A stretch of DNA of 64,000 bases, from NCBI GenBank assembly GCA_026984795.1, contig JALSRK010000052.1:248001-312000 (forward strand), given 5' to 3'. This stretch comes from Solibacteraceae bacterium. GTDB taxonomy: Bacteria; Acidobacteriota; Terriglobia; Bryobacterales; Bryobacteraceae. The position numbers and the translations under genes are program-made. The stretch's first letter is position 1. Each line of letters opens with the position of its first letter. The notes beneath the pieces are model-generated. The model made no database searches. It saw only the letters and a list, made by a program, of their open reading frames with translations, and was not told where the DNA came from. This document shows positions 51,396-60,349 of the stretch, one piece after another.

Positions 51396-52451
51396 TTAGT
51401 CCTTCCCCAGCCGCAAGACGAAATGCTCGACGACCGTCCGGTCGCCGGGATTGGCGTCCCGCAGCAGCCGGTCGGCTTCGTGGATCTGCGCCACGGCGGC
51501 CTTGAGCTGAGCGGCGCTGAAGGTCTGGGCGGTCTTGAGGATCTGTTCGGCGGGGCGCCACCAGATACGGGCTCCCGCGTCACGGAAGAAGGATTGGACC
51601 TCCTTCGCCGTCTGCAGCCGCATTTCCTTCACCACCAGGGCCCGGCGGAACTGCGTCTCGAGGAACGATAAGGCCAAGGGCAGGTAGGCCCCTTCGCGGA
51701 CCACGGCGTCGAGCATCTCCAGAGCCGCCCGCCGGTCGCCGCGGCCGAGGGCCTCGACGAGTTCGAAGACGGTGCTCACTTTCGCTGCCGGCACCAGGGA
51801 GGCGATGTCGGCGGCGGTCACTTCGCCCCCCTCGCCGGCATAGAGGCGGAGCTTTTCGATCTCCAGGTCGATGCGGAAGGCGTCGTAGCCGGCGGCCTCG
51901 GCCAGGAGGGCGGCCTCGGCGGGTCTCATCTTCAATCCGGCGCGGCGGGCGAGCTCCTGGGCCAGGCGCTGGGCTTCGTAGGGCTTGTATGGAGGAAACT
52001 CTACCACTTGCCCGTCCGGAATCGCGCCGTAGTACTTGCGCACGCGCTCAGCCTTCTTCTTCTCCTCGCCCTCCAGACTATAGCGGGCCGCCTCGAAGAC
52101 GAGGACGACCGAGGGCGAGGGCGACTGGAGATAAGCCTCGAGGGCTGCCAAGCCGGGGTCGCCAGCGCGGGTTGCCCGGCCCCGGGGCACGGCTGCCTCA
52201 GCCGAGGCGGCCCAGATGACCCGGCGGGGAGCGAACAGGGTGAGGGACCGGGCGTCGTCGATGATCTCGGCGAGGGGGACCGACTCCATGTCGTGCCGGG
52301 TGACGCCCGAGTCGCGCTCGGATTCCGGCAGCGCCCGTGCGATGAGCTTCCGGCGGCAGACCCTCCGGCGGTAGGCCTCCGCGCCCAGGAACAGGTAGAC
52401 CGGATTCGGAGGCCCGGCGGTCAGCGAGCGCACGAAGTCACTGGGCAGCAT
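51396..52451 (-). CDS. holA: DNA polymerase III delta subunit
   Basis: Clamp-loader subunit that opens the beta clamp, 351 residues. It shows the HolA start PNPVYLFLGAEAYRRRVCRRKL, SVVLVFEAARYSL, the Lys-rich lid region EEKKKAERVRKYYGAI, the family segment EFPPYKPYEAQRLAQELARR and the domain III run STVFELVEALGRGDRRAALEML. ATG 52451 lies five bases after the lptE stop, so they are co-transcribed, as is common in Gram-negatives (lptE-holA). Confidence 0.92.
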   Translation of the reverse strand: MLPSDFVRSLTAGPPNPVYLFLGAEAYRRRVCRRKLIARALPESERDSGVTRHDMESVPLAEIIDDARSLTLFAPRRVIWAASAEAAVPRGRATRAGDPGLAALEAYLQSPSPSVVLVFEAARYSLEGEEKKKAERVRKYYGAIPDGQVVEFPPYKPYEAQRLAQELARRAGLKMRPAEAALLAEAAGYDAFRIDLEIEKLRLYAGEGGEVTAADIASLVPAAKVSTVFELVEALGRGDRRAALEMLDAVVREGAYLPLALSFLETQFRRALVVKEMRLQTAKEVQSFFRDAGARIWWRPAEQILKTAQTFSAAQLKAAVAQIHEADRLLRDANPGDRTVVEHFVLRLGKD

Positions 52452-52456
52452 CGAAT

Positions 52457-52972
52457 TCAGAAATTCTCCAGTATCGCACTGACGACTTTCCGGGCGGCGG
52501 CCTGGCTCACCCGGGCCAGGGCGGCGTCGCTCTCCTCGAAGTAAGCCTCCTGGTCGGCGCTGATCTCGTAACGATTGTCCACGCGCAGCGCCGGGTTCTG
52601 GTACAGGATCTCGCCGGTGCCGCGTCTCACGAGACGGATATTCAGCACCACCACGGACTGCATGCCGCTGGCGCGACCCGTGCGGGGGTCGAAGACCGTC
52701 GGATAGGCGATGTAGTTCACGACCGCGCCGAACAGGATGGCGTCGCCCTGGTCCGGGTCGGCGACGACGCGGTAGCGCGTGCGGGTGAGGAACTCCCGGG
52801 CGACTGCCTTGGCGAGGTGTTGGGTAAGCCGGTAGCGCGTGGTGACGTTCTGGAAGGCAGGGATGGCGATGGTGTGGATGTCCTTCGGCATCAAATCGGC
52901 GCGGCCGGCGACATGGTAGCCGCAGGCGGCCGTAAACAGAAGCGCCAGGACCAGCACGCGGCCGGACCTCAT
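52457..52972 (-). CDS. lptE: LPS-assembly lipoprotein LptE
   Basis: Outer-membrane lipoprotein plug of the LptD barrel, needed for LPS insertion. The 171 residues carry a lipobox LLFTAACG (lipid on Cys17), the family start GYHVAGRADLMPKDIHTIAIPAF and ends KVVSAILENF; internal LTQHLAKAVAREFLTRTRYRV fits the LptE alpha-beta fold. ATG 52972 overlaps the upstream stop as ATGA. It confirms an LPS-bearing outer membrane and links with the Wzm/Wzt exporter elsewhere in the window. Assigned on pattern and holA adjacency, since LptE sequences diverge strongly. Confidence 0.85.
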   Translation of the reverse strand: MRSGRVLVLALLFTAACGYHVAGRADLMPKDIHTIAIPAFQNVTTRYRLTQHLAKAVAREFLTRTRYRVVADPDQGDAILFGAVVNYIAYPTVFDPRTGRASGMQSVVVLNIRLVRRGTGEILYQNPALRVDNRYEISADQEAYFEESDAALARVSQAAARKVVSAILENF

Positions 52973-53985
52973 ACGACTCCCCCACCCCCAGCGAGCAACT
53001 GCGCCAGGAGCACCGCGTTCTCCGCGCTCACCCGGTGGTTGTCCGCCACGATCCAAAACCAGGCGGCCTTCGGTTCGGTGGGATCGGCCTCGATCCGGCT
53101 CACGATCATCCCCTCCTGCCCGGCGACGCTTACGTTGGTGCCGGCCTCGTCCCCGGCGCCGCGGACGTCGATCCGGCCGCCGCTCAACGCGCCGGCCAGC
53201 TTCTCCGGATCCGCCGGCGCATCGAACTCGGCCCACACCGAGATGCTGTGGCCGTGAAAAACCGGGGCCTGGATCAGCCGCAGCGACGGCGGGCCCCCGG
53301 CGTCCACACGCTGGAACAGCGTTTCCACATGCCGCCGCAGCCGCGCCTCGATCGCTTCGAGCCGGACGCCCGCTCCGCGCCCGTAAGCCGGCAGCATGGT
53401 GAAACTGAGCTGGGCGTCAAAGACGTCTTTGGGCATGCTGCGGAACGAGAGGAGATTGACGGTCTGCTGGTGCAGCTCGTCGATGCCCTTCTTGCCGCGT
53501 TCGCTGGCCGGCTCGAAGACGTGCACCACCGAGCGCCTCCACTGGCGGGCGCTGCGCAGCCGCCGGAAGAACTCCGCGAGCACGATAGCCGCCGGGTGGG
53601 CGATCTGGTAGGCGCCGGCGGCGGCCGGGGGCAGGTCCGCCGGATCGACCACCGGCGCGCGCAACTCGACGCCGTCCCAGCCCTCCAGGCAATCGGTGAG
53701 GCTGATCAGCGGCGGCCGCGACCCGGCGGACCGCAGGCTGTCGAGAACCTCGCGGCAGCTCTCGGCGGGGGCGGCCAGCACGACGGCGTCGGCCTCGGCC
53801 AGCCGGTCCGGGGTGAGCGGGTTGATCACCGTGGGCTCGCCGCCCCGCTCGGTGAGGATGGACGACTCGGCGTCGCCGCCGAACAGCTCGGCTTCCAGAA
53901 AGGCGACCTGTCGGGAAAGTAGTTCCTGAAATTCCTTACCGAGCGGGGTTTCGCCGCCGACGATGGCCACTTTCCGAGCGCTCAT
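52969..53985 (-). CDS. Aspartate-semialdehyde-dehydrogenase-like protein lacking catalytic Cys
   Basis: ASADH/USG-1-like protein of 338 residues. The N-terminal Rossmann fold reads KVAIVGGETPLGKEF, and the C-terminal dimerisation domain keeps SERGKKGIDELHQQTVNLLSF and APVFHGHSISVWAEFD. At the place of the catalytic NPNCS motif it has YQIAHPAAIVLAEF (residues 126-139), so no nucleophilic cysteine. That matches the USG-1 type of non-catalytic paralogue rather than a functional Asd. It lies three genes after aspartokinase (lysC) and overlaps lptE by ATGA. A true asd is probably elsewhere. Its role may be structural or regulatory; unknown. Confidence 0.82.
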   Translation of the reverse strand: MSARKVAIVGGETPLGKEFQELLSRQVAFLEAELFGGDAESSILTERGGEPTVINPLTPDRLAEADAVVLAAPAESCREVLDSLRSAGSRPPLISLTDCLEGWDGVELRAPVVDPADLPPAAAGAYQIAHPAAIVLAEFFRRLRSARQWRRSVVHVFEPASERGKKGIDELHQQTVNLLSFRSMPKDVFDAQLSFTMLPAYGRGAGVRLEAIEARLRRHVETLFQRVDAGGPPSLRLIQAPVFHGHSISVWAEFDAPADPEKLAGALSGGRIDVRGAGDEAGTNVSVAGQEGMIVSRIEADPTEPKAAWFWIVADNHRVSAENAVLLAQLLAGGGGVV

Positions 53986-53995
53986 CGCACCACCC

Positions 53996-54892
53996 TCATG
54001 CCGAAGCTCCGGCGCCGCCCGGCTGCCCGGCTTCTACGTGCGAGCGGCGGCGGATGAGCCCGCCCACGCGGACGGCGATGCCGCTGCCGACATAGGTGAT
54101 GGCCATGGCCAACAGCACGGGCCGGGAGTAGTTCCAGATCAGGTAGATCAGGCTGCCCAGCACGACCACGCTGCGGGGCGAGCGCGGCCGGACCAGGCTG
54201 AAGTCCTTGAAGCTGCGGTACCGCCAGGTGCTCACCATCAGGAACGAGAGCAGCGCCAGCAGCAGCATCCAGGCCACCGAGTAGCCCCACCACCGCAGCG
54301 GCTGGGAGCCCGTGGCGTAGACGGTGGCGGCGACCATGCCCGCCGCCGACGGGATCGGCAGGCCGACAAAGTACCTCCGGCCGGGCTTGCCCGGGTTCTT
54401 CGGCACCGGATCGGCCTGGATGTTGAACCGTGCCAGCCGCATGGCCCCGCAGAGCAGGAACAGGAAGGCGAGGAAGTAGCCGGCCTGGCGCAACTGGTAC
54501 TGGTAAGGCCAGGCGAGGTCGCCATCCACGAAGGCGATACCCCAGGCGAAGGCCAGCACTGCCGGGGCGACGCCGAAGGTGATGACGTCGGCGAGCGAGT
54601 CCAGCTCGCGGCCGAAGTCGCTCACCGTGTTGGTGAGCCGGGCGATGCGGCCGTCGAGGCCGTCGAGCAGGACAGCGATGCCGATGGCGACGGCGGCGAT
54701 GTCGAAATACGGGTTCGGCCCTAGATCGCCCGCTTTGACCGCCATAGCGCCTTCGAAGGACTTCAGAATCGAAATGTAGCCGAGGAACAGGTTGCCCGCA
54801 GTAAAGAAAGCCGGCAGGGCGTAAGCCGCCCGCCGTGGGCGCCGGCGCGGTGTCTGCTCCACGGAGCCGTTCTGCTCGCTCTCGCGTTTCAT
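53996..54892 (-). CDS. pssA: CDP-diacylglycerol--serine O-phosphatidyltransferase
   Basis: Inner-membrane enzyme making phosphatidylserine from CDP-diacylglycerol and serine; 298 residues. The CDP-alcohol phosphotransferase motif DGxxAR-x8-GxxxDxxxD is read as DGRIAR...DFGRELDSLAD, and about eight hydrophobic segments follow (ITFGVAPAVLAFAWGIAF, YFLAFLFLLCGAMRLARF). A Pro/Arg-rich N-terminus and a C-terminal basic tail are extra. ATG 54892 overlaps the psd stop by ATGA; together they make phosphatidylethanolamine. Confidence 0.94.
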   Translation of the reverse strand: MKRESEQNGSVEQTPRRRPRRAAYALPAFFTAGNLFLGYISILKSFEGAMAVKAGDLGPNPYFDIAAVAIGIAVLLDGLDGRIARLTNTVSDFGRELDSLADVITFGVAPAVLAFAWGIAFVDGDLAWPYQYQLRQAGYFLAFLFLLCGAMRLARFNIQADPVPKNPGKPGRRYFVGLPIPSAAGMVAATVYATGSQPLRWWGYSVAWMLLLALLSFLMVSTWRYRSFKDFSLVRPRSPRSVVVLGSLIYLIWNYSRPVLLAMAITYVGSGIAVRVGGLIRRRSHVEAGQPGGAGASA

Positions 54893-55503
54893 GGCTTCTC
54901 TTCGGCGCCCTTGCGCTTCGCCAGGATGCTGGAGCCGGCCTTGACGCGCTGACCCTCTCGGACGACGATCTCCCACTCCGGCCCGAGATGTACGTCCACG
55001 CGCGAGCCGAACTTGATCAGGCCGATTCGCTCGCCCTTCTCCACCCGGTCACCCGCCTTCTTGTCACAAACGACGCGGCGCGCCACCAGTCCGGCAATCT
55101 GTTTGAAGACCACCGTCGAATCGCCGCCGTCGACGGTGATGATGTTCATCTCGTTCTCGACCGAGGCCTTTTCCTTGGAAGCCACCAGGAACCTGCCGGG
55201 CCGGTATTCGACGCTGCGGACGGCGCCTCCGATGGGCGCCCGGTTGACGTGTACGTCGAAGATGTTCAGAAAGACGCTGATGCGGGCGCCACCCCCCTCG
55301 GGCTTCACCGCCACGACTTTGCCGTCGGCCGGGGAAACCGCCACCGGCCCCGGGGGGATCTCCCTGTCCGGATCACGAAAGAAGTACAGGCAAAAGGCGG
55401 CCAGAACATAGAATGGCAAGCCATAGGCGGGCGCCGTCAAATAGGATACCGCCAACCCGCCGCCGGCCAACCCGATCGCGTAATGGATGCCCGTGACGAC
55501 CAT
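54889..55503 (-). CDS. psd: Phosphatidylserine decarboxylase, short type
   Basis: Pyruvoyl-dependent decarboxylase forming phosphatidylethanolamine, 204 residues. Two N-terminal membrane spans (YAIGLAGGGLAVSYL, LPFYVLAAFCLYFFRDP) lead into SPADGKVVAV, the ISVFLNIFDVHVNRAPIGG motif, KEKASVENE, and the self-cleavage site GS in IKFGSRVDVHLG, where the Ser becomes the pyruvoyl group. Its length fits the archaeal/short bacterial class. It is followed by pssA with an ATGA overlap and lies 68 bases after lysC. Confidence 0.94.
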   Translation of the reverse strand: MVVTGIHYAIGLAGGGLAVSYLTAPAYGLPFYVLAAFCLYFFRDPDREIPPGPVAVSPADGKVVAVKPEGGGARISVFLNIFDVHVNRAPIGGAVRSVEYRPGRFLVASKEKASVENEMNIITVDGGDSTVVFKQIAGLVARRVVCDKKAGDRVEKGERIGLIKFGSRVDVHLGPEWEIVVREGQRVKAGSSILAKRKGAEEKP

Positions 55504-55571
55504 CGCTGCGTGCTCAATCCCCCGCCCCGAGTGGCAGCCCCGGGTCTACCACCACCGGCTCCGGACGCTCC

Positions 55572-57011
55572 TCACAGCGCGCATTCCACCTCCGGGTGGT
55601 TTGCCTTCTCCGCCATCTTGCACTCGGCGTGGACGGCTCGGACGGCCTTCTCCAGCCCGTCGCGGCGGACCACCACCGCGATCGTCAGCTCGCTCGAGCC
55701 CTGGGCAATCGCCTTGATGTTGATGTTTTCCCGGGAAATCGCCGTGAAGACTCTCCCCGCGATGCCCGGTGTGCCCTGCATCCCTTCGCCTACGATGGCG
55801 AGCAGACCGACGTTGGTGTCCACCTCGACCGGTTTCAAGTAGCCGTGGGCCAGCTCGATCGTCAGCGCCGATTCGAGACATTCCTTGGCCATTTCCAGCT
55901 CTGATTCGCGCACCAGCACGCAGAAGCTCTGACGGTAGCTGGAACTGGAGAACATCAGCACCTCGGCGCCGGCGTTCGCGAGCGCTTCCAGACAACGGGC
56001 CATGATGCGGGCGCCGGAGATCACCGGGCTGGCCGGCTCGATGGAGAGCAGCGCGACGTTGCCCATCGAGGTCACCGCCCGGGCGCCCTGAGGCGCGTTC
56101 GCCGTCGCGCCGATGCGCGTACCCGGCTTCTCGGGAGCGAAGCTGTTCTTGCTCCAGGCCGGGATGTTCTTCTCGATCAGGGGCGCCAGCGTCCTCGGGT
56201 GCAGGACCTTGGCCCCGTTGTAGGCCAGCTCAGCCGCTTCCCGATAGGTGACTTCCCTGAGAACCGCCGGGTTCGACACCAGGCGTGGATCGGCGGTCAT
56301 GATGCCATCCACGTCTGTCCAGATCCAGAGCTCCGTGGCGTCGAGACAGGCGGCCAGCAGGGAGGCGGTGAAGTCCGAACCACCGCGGCCGAGGGTCGTC
56401 GGCTGGCCGTCCACAGTGGCCCCGTTGAAGCCGGTGGCGATGGGTAGGACGCCCCGCTCGAGCATCGGCAGCAGACGCGCCCGCGCCTTTTCCCGGGTGG
56501 GTTCCACCAGCGGCGTCGCATTGCCGAACACCGCGTCGGTGACGATGATCTCCTTGCAGTTGACAGCTTCAGAGTCGAAACCCTGGCTCCGCAGATAGGC
56601 CGCCATTAGTGTCGAAGAGAGGTGCTCCCCGAAGGCGATCGCCTCATCGACCGACCGCGGCGGCCGCTCGCCAAGCATATGCATCGCCTTGGCAATGCGG
56701 CGGAAGCCGGCCACCGTTCGGTGGATCTCTTCGAGCGCCGGGCTGCAGCTATCGCCCGCCAACAAGTCGTGGCACGTCTCCACATGCCGCCGCTCCAATT
56801 CCTGGAGCTTTTCCTCCATGCCGCCGGTGTCACCAACTTCGGCGTGCTTCAAGGTGTCGATCAGCAGATCGGTGACACCCGACATGGCCGAGACGACGGT
56901 CAGCACCGGGCGCTTGGCCCCTTGCTCGGCCGTAATCTGGGCGGCGTTACGGATCCTCTTGGCACTGCCCATGCTCGTGCCGCCGAACTTCATCACCAGT
57001 AAGTTGTTCAA
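55572..57011 (-). CDS. lysC: Aspartate kinase, monofunctional
   Basis: Phosphorylates aspartate in the first step of Lys/Met/Thr synthesis. The 479 residues have the kinase motif VMKFGGTSMGSAKRI, FGEHLSSTLMAAYL, TTLGRGGSDFTASLLAACL and WTDVDGIMTADPR, then two ACT domains (about 315-465) for feedback control. Start is TTG 57011: AGGAAG lies seven bases upstream and the TTG overlaps the cmk stop as TTGA; an ATG at 56993 would remove part of the first strand. Downstream is an Asd-like protein without the catalytic Cys, so the pathway is not complete here. Confidence 0.94.
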   Translation of the reverse strand: MNNLLVMKFGGTSMGSAKRIRNAAQITAEQGAKRPVLTVVSAMSGVTDLLIDTLKHAEVGDTGGMEEKLQELERRHVETCHDLLAGDSCSPALEEIHRTVAGFRRIAKAMHMLGERPPRSVDEAIAFGEHLSSTLMAAYLRSQGFDSEAVNCKEIIVTDAVFGNATPLVEPTREKARARLLPMLERGVLPIATGFNGATVDGQPTTLGRGGSDFTASLLAACLDATELWIWTDVDGIMTADPRLVSNPAVLREVTYREAAELAYNGAKVLHPRTLAPLIEKNIPAWSKNSFAPEKPGTRIGATANAPQGARAVTSMGNVALLSIEPASPVISGARIMARCLEALANAGAEVLMFSSSSYRQSFCVLVRESELEMAKECLESALTIELAHGYLKPVEVDTNVGLLAIVGEGMQGTPGIAGRVFTAISRENINIKAIAQGSSELTIAVVVRRDGLEKAVRAVHAECKMAEKANHPEVECAL

Positions 57012-57703
57012 CGCAAAGCTTCCTTTCCGTTGGACGTGCGGTCCCGTACTATTTTCAGGATACTCTCCTCCACTTCCTTGATCGACATGCCCGTGGTATC
57101 GACCAGAATCGCGTCGGGCGCCTGACGAAGGGGGGAATCGGCGCGGGTCTGGTCGCGGCGGTCGCGCTCGCGGATCTCACGGACGAGCTCTTCGAAGCCC
57201 GGGCTGCTCCCTTTTTCCTGCAGCTCCTTGAAGCGGCGTTGGGCGCGCACTTCCGGATCGGCATCCAGGTAGATCTTCACTTGGGCGTCCGGGAAAACGA
57301 CAGTGCCAATGTCGCGGCCCTCCATGACGACGCTGCTGGAGGCCGCCATCGCCCGCTGCTTTTCGACGAGAGCCCGGCGCACTCCCGGCACCGTGGAAAC
57401 CTTGGACGCGGCTTCCGAGACCTCGGGCGTGCGGATGGCTCCGGTAACGTCCTCGCCGTTGAGGAACACCTGAGGGAGGCTGCCGCGAAGCTCGATGTGC
57501 GCCTCGCGCGCAAGCTGCTCCAGGCGGTGCATGTCATCCAGAGGGATGCCGGCGCGGAGCGCCCAGAGGCCCACCGCCCGGTACATCGCCCCGGTGTCGA
57601 TGAGCCGGAACCCGAGCCGCTCAGCCAGCCGCCGGGCGATCGTGCTCTTCCCCGAACCCGCCGGCCCGTCGATGGCGACGACGATCCGCTTGCCGCCGCT
57701 CAC
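57008..57703 (-). CDS. cmk: Cytidylate kinase
   Basis: Phosphorylates CMP and dCMP, 231 residues. The P-loop is [18 protein letters not shown]; other conserved parts are [32 protein letters not shown] and [18 protein letters not shown] with the CMP-binding Arg/Asp residues. Start is GTG 57703, overlapping the stop of the ferredoxin-like gene as GTGA, and its own stop overlaps lysC, so translation of the run is coupled. Confidence 0.95.
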   Translation of the reverse strand: MSGGKRIVVAIDGPAGSGKSTIARRLAERLGFRLIDTGAMYRAVGLWALRAGIPLDDMHRLEQLAREAHIELRGSLPQVFLNGEDVTGAIRTPEVSEAASKVSTVPGVRRALVEKQRAMAASSSVVMEGRDIGTVVFPDAQVKIYLDADPEVRAQRRFKELQEKGSSPGFEELVREIRERDRRDQTRADSPLRQAPDAILVDTTGMSIKEVEESILKIVRDRTSNGKEALR

Positions 57704-58092
57704 TCGGACCCTCCCGGCTCTTCCAACCGGTCCACGGCGAAGACGTATTCCTCCACCGGCGAGCCGCCGATCAGGTGCTCCTGGATGATGCGCTCGAGTA
57801 CGGCAGGCGTGGCTGAGTGGTACCAGACGCCGTCCGGGTAGACGACGGCGATAGGGCCGTGCTCACAGATGCGCAGGCAGTTGGCCTTCGTGCGGTAGAC
57901 GCAGCGCTCGCCTCCCTGAAGGCCCAGCTCGGCGAGCCGGCGCTTCAAATAGTTCCACGCTTCCAGAGAGGTCTCGCGCGCACAACACTTCGGGACCGTC
58001 TGGTCGGCGCACAAAAAGATGTGGCGCCGAAGGCGGCCGATGCCGAGACCGGCGGCGACTTGCTTCAGCCGTACCTTGGTTGCCCGATCCAT
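57700..58092 (-). CDS. Thioredoxin-like [2Fe-2S] ferredoxin
   Basis: Electron-transfer protein with a thioredoxin fold, 130 residues. The cluster Cys pattern is in [17 protein letters not shown] (Cys28, Cys36/37) and [21 protein letters not shown], the standard motif of NuoE-like/Clostridium-type stand-alone ferredoxins. ATG 58092 opens the run cmk-lysC-psd-pssA. The partner oxidoreductase is not visible. Divergent from the small metallopeptidase, with 69 bases between. Confidence 0.88.
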   Translation of the reverse strand: MDRATKVRLKQVAAGLGIGRLRRHIFLCADQTVPKCCARETSLEAWNYLKRRLAELGLQGGERCVYRTKANCLRICEHGPIAVVYPDGVWYHSATPAVLERIIQEHLIGGSPVEEYVFAVDRLEEPGGSE

Positions 58093-58161
58093 GTCACGAT
58101 GAAGAGAGAGTCGAGGTACAGGATAAGCCCGGGGGGCGTCCTCCCGCCTTCTTAACTAATC

Positions 58162-58539
58162 ATGGCAAACATGGTGAGCCCGCGCGAGTTCGACCGGCTG
58201 GTGGAGCGTGCCGTGCGCAAGATCCCCGCCAGGTTCCGCCGCCGGCTGCACAATGTCGCCTTCGTGGTGGAGCAGGAAGGTCCGGACCCCAACCTGCTTG
58301 GTCTCTACCACGGGGTCCCGTTGACGCAGCGCAGCGTCTACGACAGTTTCCAAATGCCGGACCAGATCACCATCTACCAGCGGCCCCACGAGCGGCTGGC
58401 GCGGGATCCGGAGCATCTGGCGAAGCTGGTCGAAGACACGGTCTGGCACGAGGTGGCCCACTATTTCGGCATGGACGAAGCCCGGGTGCGCCGGGCCGAG
58501 CGGCGGCGGGGAGCCGAACGGCGCCGGCGGGGCGGATAG
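58162..58539 (+). CDS. Small zincin-like metallopeptidase
   Basis: Metallopeptidase of the PF06262 group, 125 residues, cytoplasmic. The HExxH motif is WHEVAHYFGMDE (His96-His100), with the third ligand probably the Asp/Glu shortly after. Typical earlier parts are VVEQEGPDPNLLGLYHGVPL and MPDQITIYQRPHERL. A basic Arg-rich tail closes it. Substrate unknown; the family is widespread and uncharacterised. It converges with a CRTAC1 gene 12 bases away. Confidence 0.9.
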   Translation: MANMVSPREFDRLVERAVRKIPARFRRRLHNVAFVVEQEGPDPNLLGLYHGVPLTQRSVYDSFQMPDQITIYQRPHERLARDPEHLAKLVEDTVWHEVAHYFGMDEARVRRAERRRGAERRRRGG

Positions 58540-58551
58540 ACCGGCTGGGGT

Positions 58552-60201
58552 CTACTGGGGTTCTTCGACGACGAGCACCTGATCGGCGGCCACGTCCGTA
58601 AGCTTCTGAACCGTCCCGCTGGGCCAGCGAATCTCGATCTCGGGAATCCGTTCCAGGGCGCCGAGGCCGAAGTGGACGCCGTAGTAGCTCGCCGAAGCGT
58701 AGCCGACCGCCGTATTCATGACATTCCACTGCTTGCCGATGCGCACCACGGCCCCGATGCCGTCGCGGTTCGATTTGGCGCCCTTGAGCCGGAGGATGAT
58801 CCAGTGGTTTTTCACCGGGCTGATGTTTTCCCATAGTTCAGCCGGCTCGCCGAGCCGGCTGACGACGATGTCGATCTTGCCGTCGTTGTTGAAGTCGGCG
58901 AAGGCGTTGCCGCGGTGGTTGCCGGGCTTCTGAAAGTCAGGGCCGGCCTCGGCCGAAACGTTGTGGAACCTCCCGCCCACGTTCGCCATCACACTGTTCG
59001 GCTGGCGGTAACGGGTGGCCTCGAACATCTCGATCCGGTCGTTCGCGTGAGAGTTGGCCGAGAAGAAGTCCTTCCAGCCGTCATTGTTGAAATCGATGAA
59101 GCCGAGCCCCCAGCCGCTGCGTTCGACGCTCGCGGCGGCCATGCCGCTGCGATAGGTGACGTCCTCGAATGATCCGTCGCCACGATTGCGGAAAAGTGGA
59201 AACGTCTCTCCCGCCAGGGCGGTAACGGCGATATCGGCATGGCCGTCGTTGTCGAAATCCCGCACGTCCGTGCCCATGCTGGCCAGGGGTTTCCCGTGAT
59301 CGAGCAGCGCCACGCCGGCCCACAGGCCCTCTTCGGTGAAGGTGCCGTCGCCGTTGTTGTGGAACAGGAAGTTCGGCAGGTTGTCGTTGGTGATGAAGAC
59401 GTCGGTGAAGCCGTCGCCGTCATAGTCGAGGAACCCGACGCTCATGCCGCGGCCCCGGTGTTCAGCCAGTCCGGCCTCCTCGGTGACATCGGTGAAAGTG
59501 CCGTCGCCGTTGTTGCGGAACAGAGTGTTCGGCAGGGGCTCATAATACTTCGGGTGGCAGTAGACGCGGAGTTTTCGTACGGGGTCGCCGCAGACGGGAT
59601 CGTAGTTCAAGTTCCACTTGGAGTAGTTCGACACCCACAGGTCCAGGTCACCGTCGTTGTCGTAGTCGAAGAAGCCCGGCGCGACGGCCCAGTACTTGCT
59701 GTGGATGCCGGCCTTCTTGGTCACGTCCTCGAATTTGCCGTTGCCCAGGTTGCGGTAAAGGATGTTGGCGTAAACGCCGGCAACGAAGATGTCCACCCAG
59801 CCGTCGTTGTCGAAGTCGCCTACCGCGGCTCCCTGAGAATAGCCCTCCCCTTGGACCCCCGCTTCGAGGGTGACGTCGGTGAACTTCATCCCGCCGTCGT
59901 TGCGAAACAGGCGGTTGTAAAAGCGGGGCTCTTCCTTCTTGAGCGATGGAAGCTTCGCCCCGTTGGTGAAGAAGATGTCAGCGAGGCCGTCGTTGTTGTA
60001 GTCGAGCGTGGCGATGCCGCCGGGCATCGTCTCGATCATATGTTTCTCCGGCGTGGGGCTGTTGTCGAGGACAAAATCGACGCCCGCCGCCTGGGCTATG
60101 TTGCGAAAGCGGATCGGGTCGGCGGCAGGCTCTTTCTCCGTGCTCCGAAGAACCCCGAGGCTGAGCAACAGGACCGCAAATAGGAGCGCCAACCCCCTCA
60201 C
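58552..60201 (-). CDS. Secreted CRTAC1-type protein (FG-GAP plus ASPIC/UnbV)
   Basis: Paralogue of 8120-9859, 549 residues, with a signal peptide (LALLFAVLLLSLGVLRS) but no lipobox Cys. Repeat loops DYNNDGLADIFF, DFDNDGWVDIFV, DYDNDGDLDLWV, DYDGDGFTDVFI, DFDNDGHADIAV and DFNNDGKIDIVV form the propeller; the ASPIC/UnbV part has NRDGIGAVVRIG and VHFGLGALERIPEIEIRWPSG. It stands alone without a TPR partner. Between it and the symporter, 60202-60349 contains a perfect 14-bp palindrome CACGGGCGCCCGTG (60286-60299) of unknown use. Confidence 0.9.
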   Translation of the reverse strand: MRGLALLFAVLLLSLGVLRSTEKEPAADPIRFRNIAQAAGVDFVLDNSPTPEKHMIETMPGGIATLDYNNDGLADIFFTNGAKLPSLKKEEPRFYNRLFRNDGGMKFTDVTLEAGVQGEGYSQGAAVGDFDNDGWVDIFVAGVYANILYRNLGNGKFEDVTKKAGIHSKYWAVAPGFFDYDNDGDLDLWVSNYSKWNLNYDPVCGDPVRKLRVYCHPKYYEPLPNTLFRNNGDGTFTDVTEEAGLAEHRGRGMSVGFLDYDGDGFTDVFITNDNLPNFLFHNNGDGTFTEEGLWAGVALLDHGKPLASMGTDVRDFDNDGHADIAVTALAGETFPLFRNRGDGSFEDVTYRSGMAAASVERSGWGLGFIDFNNDGWKDFFSANSHANDRIEMFEATRYRQPNSVMANVGGRFHNVSAEAGPDFQKPGNHRGNAFADFNNDGKIDIVVSRLGEPAELWENISPVKNHWIILRLKGAKSNRDGIGAVVRIGKQWNVMNTAVGYASASYYGVHFGLGALERIPEIEIRWPSGTVQKLTDVAADQVLVVEEPQ

Positions 60202-60349
60202 ACCGCTGTTATAACACGCTCTCCGGCCGGCCTCCTATAGCCGTCCGCCGGCCCTTGGTGTCCTCTCGACGCCGTTCGCATTCGACACGGGCGCCCGTGC
60301 TCGCCCCATTGCCGTCATTTCCCTGGAACATCCGGGCTTACCGGCAGCA

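Noticed and set aside
60286..60299. Perfect palindrome as symporter terminator
   Set aside because: No U-tract follows on the minus strand; only noted as a possible operator.
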